This document shows positions 62,282 to 64,000 of a DNA stretch of 64,000 nucleotides, piece after piece. Every line of letters begins with the position of its first letter. Within the stretch, counting starts at the first letter, position 1. A program made the translations under genes and the position numbers. Source of the DNA: Amorphophallus konjac (Eukaryota > Streptophyta > Magnoliopsida > Alismatales > Araceae); NCBI GenBank assembly GCA_022559845.1, contig CM040118.1:442988053-443052052 (forward strand). Reading direction: 5' to 3'. The notes beneath the pieces were generated by a model. That model saw only the letters and a list, made by a program, of their open reading frames with translations, was not told the DNA's origin and searched no databases.

Positions 62282-64000
62282 ATGGTGCGAGGAGGTCGTA
62301 CTAGGGGTGGGAGGAGATCTAGCAGTGAGAGGGGCACTACTACCTCCTCGCTACCATCTTCTTCAGACACATGTATATTTGATCAATAAGTTAGCTATAT
62401 AAATATTTTAATTATTTACAAACTTAAAAGAATTTATTTATAGGTGCAGTGTCGGCTCACCACCAATTGTACATACGCCACCACCTCCCGCTACAGGTAT
62501 GTATATTTTAATTTAAATTCTTGAACATTTGTTCTACTTATGAAAATAAGTTCTTGCAGGTCTCAGTGGCCTCCCACCTGTTGTGCATACGCCACTCCCA
62601 CCACCTCCAGCTGCAGGTATGTATATTTTAATTATATGTTCGCAATATTTGTATCACTCCACATGACAATAAATTCTTGCAGGTCTTAGTGGCAAAAAGA
62701 CTCGAGGATCATGTATGTATATTTTAATTTAAATTCTTCAATATTTGTTCTACTTATGACAATAAATTCTTACAGGTCTCAGTGGCCTCCCACCTGTTGT
62801 GCATAGGCCACCCCCACCACCTCCCGCTGCAGGTATGTATATTTTAATTATATGTTCGCATTATATGTATCACTCCACATGACAATAAATTCTTGCAGGT
62901 CTCAGTGGCCTCCCACCTGTTGTGCATACGCCACCCCCACCACCTCCCGCTGCAGGTATGTATATTTTAATTATATGTTCGCAGTATATGTATCACTCCA
63001 CATGACAATAAATTCTTGCAGGTCTCAGTGCCCTCCCACTTGTTGTGCATACGCCACCACCTCCCCCTGCAGGTATGTATATTTTAATTATATGTTCGCA
63101 TTATATATATCACTCCACATGATAATAAATTCTTGCAGGTCTCAGTGCCCTCCCACCTGTTATACATACGCCACCCCCACCACCTCCCGCTGCAGGTATG
63201 TATATTTTAATTATATGTTCGCAGTATATGTATCACTCCACATGACAATAAATTCTTACAGGTCTCAGTGCCCTCCCACCTGTTGTGCATACGCCACCCC
63301 CACCACCTCCCGCTGCAGGTATGTATATTTTAATTATATGTTCGCAGTATATGTATCACTCCACATGACAATAAATTCTTGCAGGTCTCAGTGCCCTCCC
63401 ACCTGTTGTGCATACGCCACCCCCACCACCTCCCGCTGCAGGTATGTATATTTTAATTATATGTTCGTAGTATATGTATCACTCCACATGACAATAAATT
63501 CTTGCAGGTCTTAGTGCCCTCCCACCACCTCCCACTTGTACAGGGCCCACCCCCACCAGTCAGCCCCTTGACGATGTCGGCAGTTGTCACGAGGGAGGCA
63601 CGACCCATGATAGACGTCGCCCGTGTTGGGTATCCGGGTAAATCTATAAGGTTATATTACATTAATTAGCCCTCAACTGTCTAATATGAATATTTTGACA
63701 TTTGCAATTGCAGTATGAAATTTGAACCCCACAGCGCTGTCCATCATTCCACCGAACTCATGTTGGCACATGTGCCCGGGGCAGCTTCCACTTTCAGAGA
63801 TTTTCCGATGTCCGTCCGCGATTCATTGTACAACATGTTCTTAGTAAGTAATTACGTCATTTAATTCAAGTATTTCCCAAAGTCAATTTACAACTTTATA
63901 CTAAGTGTGAAAAGCAATTGATTTACAGCGGTCTTTTCAATTCACATGTGGACATGACGCGGCGAGATGTCGTCGTGCCTGGGAGTCTACTATGCTCTCA
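62282..64000 (+). CDS. Second CACTA gene (TNPA-like/Ptta family), partial, many exons
   Basis: Exon 1 starts at the ATG at 62,282 (MVRGGRTRGGRRSSSERG). Then come exons at 62,444-62,496, 62,560-62,616, 62,683-62,712, 62,776-62,832, 62,899-62,955, 63,022-63,072, 63,139-63,195, 63,262-63,318, 63,385-63,441, 63,508-63,637, 63,714-63,843 and 63,929 onward. Exons 1-8 of the array encode the Pro-rich unit GLSGLPPVVHTPPPPPPAA or variants. The last two exons read HSTELMLAHVPGAASTFRDF and FTCGHDAARCRRAWESTM, resembling the Ptta/En/Spm second protein, which in En/Spm binds subterminal repeats. The joint between exon 1 and 62,444 does not keep frame as I place it, so the start, or that exon, is uncertain. 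A second frame across the array is also open. The gene runs off the window. Confidence 0.68.
62444..63507 (+). repeat. Tandem array of 123-bp exon-plus-intron units
   Basis: Nine exon copies with their introns. Typical unit: a 57-nt exon GTCTCAGTGG...CCGCTGCAG, then a 66-nt intron GTATGTATATTTTAATTATA...TTCTTGCAG. Exon starts at 62,776, 62,899, 63,022, 63,139, 63,262, 63,385 and 63,508 give spacings of 123, 123, 117, 123, 123 and 123. Both splice sites are conserved in every unit. Confidence 0.92.

Larger units (their letters stand above)
52040..64000 (+). mobile_element. CACTA (En/Spm) DNA transposon, right end outside window
   Basis: Begins with the terminus CACTACCAGAAAA exactly at the break in LTR B. 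Subterminal CAGACGG/CCGTCTG repeats, GC-rich tracts, LINE fragments, a broken tnp2-type transposase gene and a second multi-exon gene follow in + orientation. ATA at 52,037-52,039 is the candidate 3-bp target duplication. At least 11.96 kb long. Confidence 0.9.

Noticed and set aside
62852..63514. A 220-codon unspliced ORF across the 123-bp array
   Set aside because: It reads through conserved GTATGT and TTGCAG splice sites. It is open only because 123 is a multiple of three. The spliced Pro-rich reading is better supported, though not proven.

Overview
The window reads as repeat-rich nuclear DNA of a flowering plant. No ordinary host gene, rRNA operon or organellar segment is visible. Nearly every recognisable protein belongs to a plant transposable element: Ty3/gypsy retrotransposons of the Tat and chromodomain lineages, a CACTA (En/Spm) transposon, L1-type LINE pieces, and two plant-mobile-domain (PMD) genes. 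The element types fit an angiosperm, perhaps a non-grass monocot, but the sequence does not settle the taxon.

Layout. 1-6,017 holds an inverted minisatellite, unrecognised DNA, a GC-rich minisatellite and the left part of a diverged LTR (E). 6,023-24,542 is a Tat-lineage gypsy element (C) on the + strand, bounded by the target duplication CTATT. It is interrupted at 7,872-15,615 by a non-autonomous gypsy-like element (D) with 2.44-kb LTRs and one intact 537-codon Gag-like ORF. 24,548-31,303 is the right part of LTR E, then AT-rich DNA with clusters of short hairpins, then a broken multi-exon PMD gene. 31,304-41,437 is a complete Tekay/Del-type chromovirus (A) on the - strand, flanked by GGTTT on both sides. 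41,438-42,661 resumes the pre-insertion DNA: another hairpin cluster and a second PMD gene. This gene is cut at 42,662 by a second chromovirus (B, - strand). The 5' LTR of B is itself interrupted at 52,040 by a CACTA element that runs off the right edge.

Nesting order, from junctions: E, then C inside E, then D inside C; and PMD region, then A and B inside it, then CACTA inside B. All autonomous coding regions are broken by stops or frameshifts. Exceptions are the D Gag-like ORF and the B integrase-chromodomain ORF.

The most unusual structures are: a run of near-identical 123-bp exon-plus-intron units in the CACTA second gene (62,444-63,507), whose exons are all multiples of three; a family of ~26-nt hairpins with G/A-to-C/T covariation in their arms, found upstream of both PMD genes and in the LTRs of A; one minisatellite (core CAAAGTCTATACATTG) in three separate contexts; a ~267-bp almost spacer-free palindrome just upstream of the CACTA transposase; and a tRNA-like Pol III box A/B sequence in the LTR of B.
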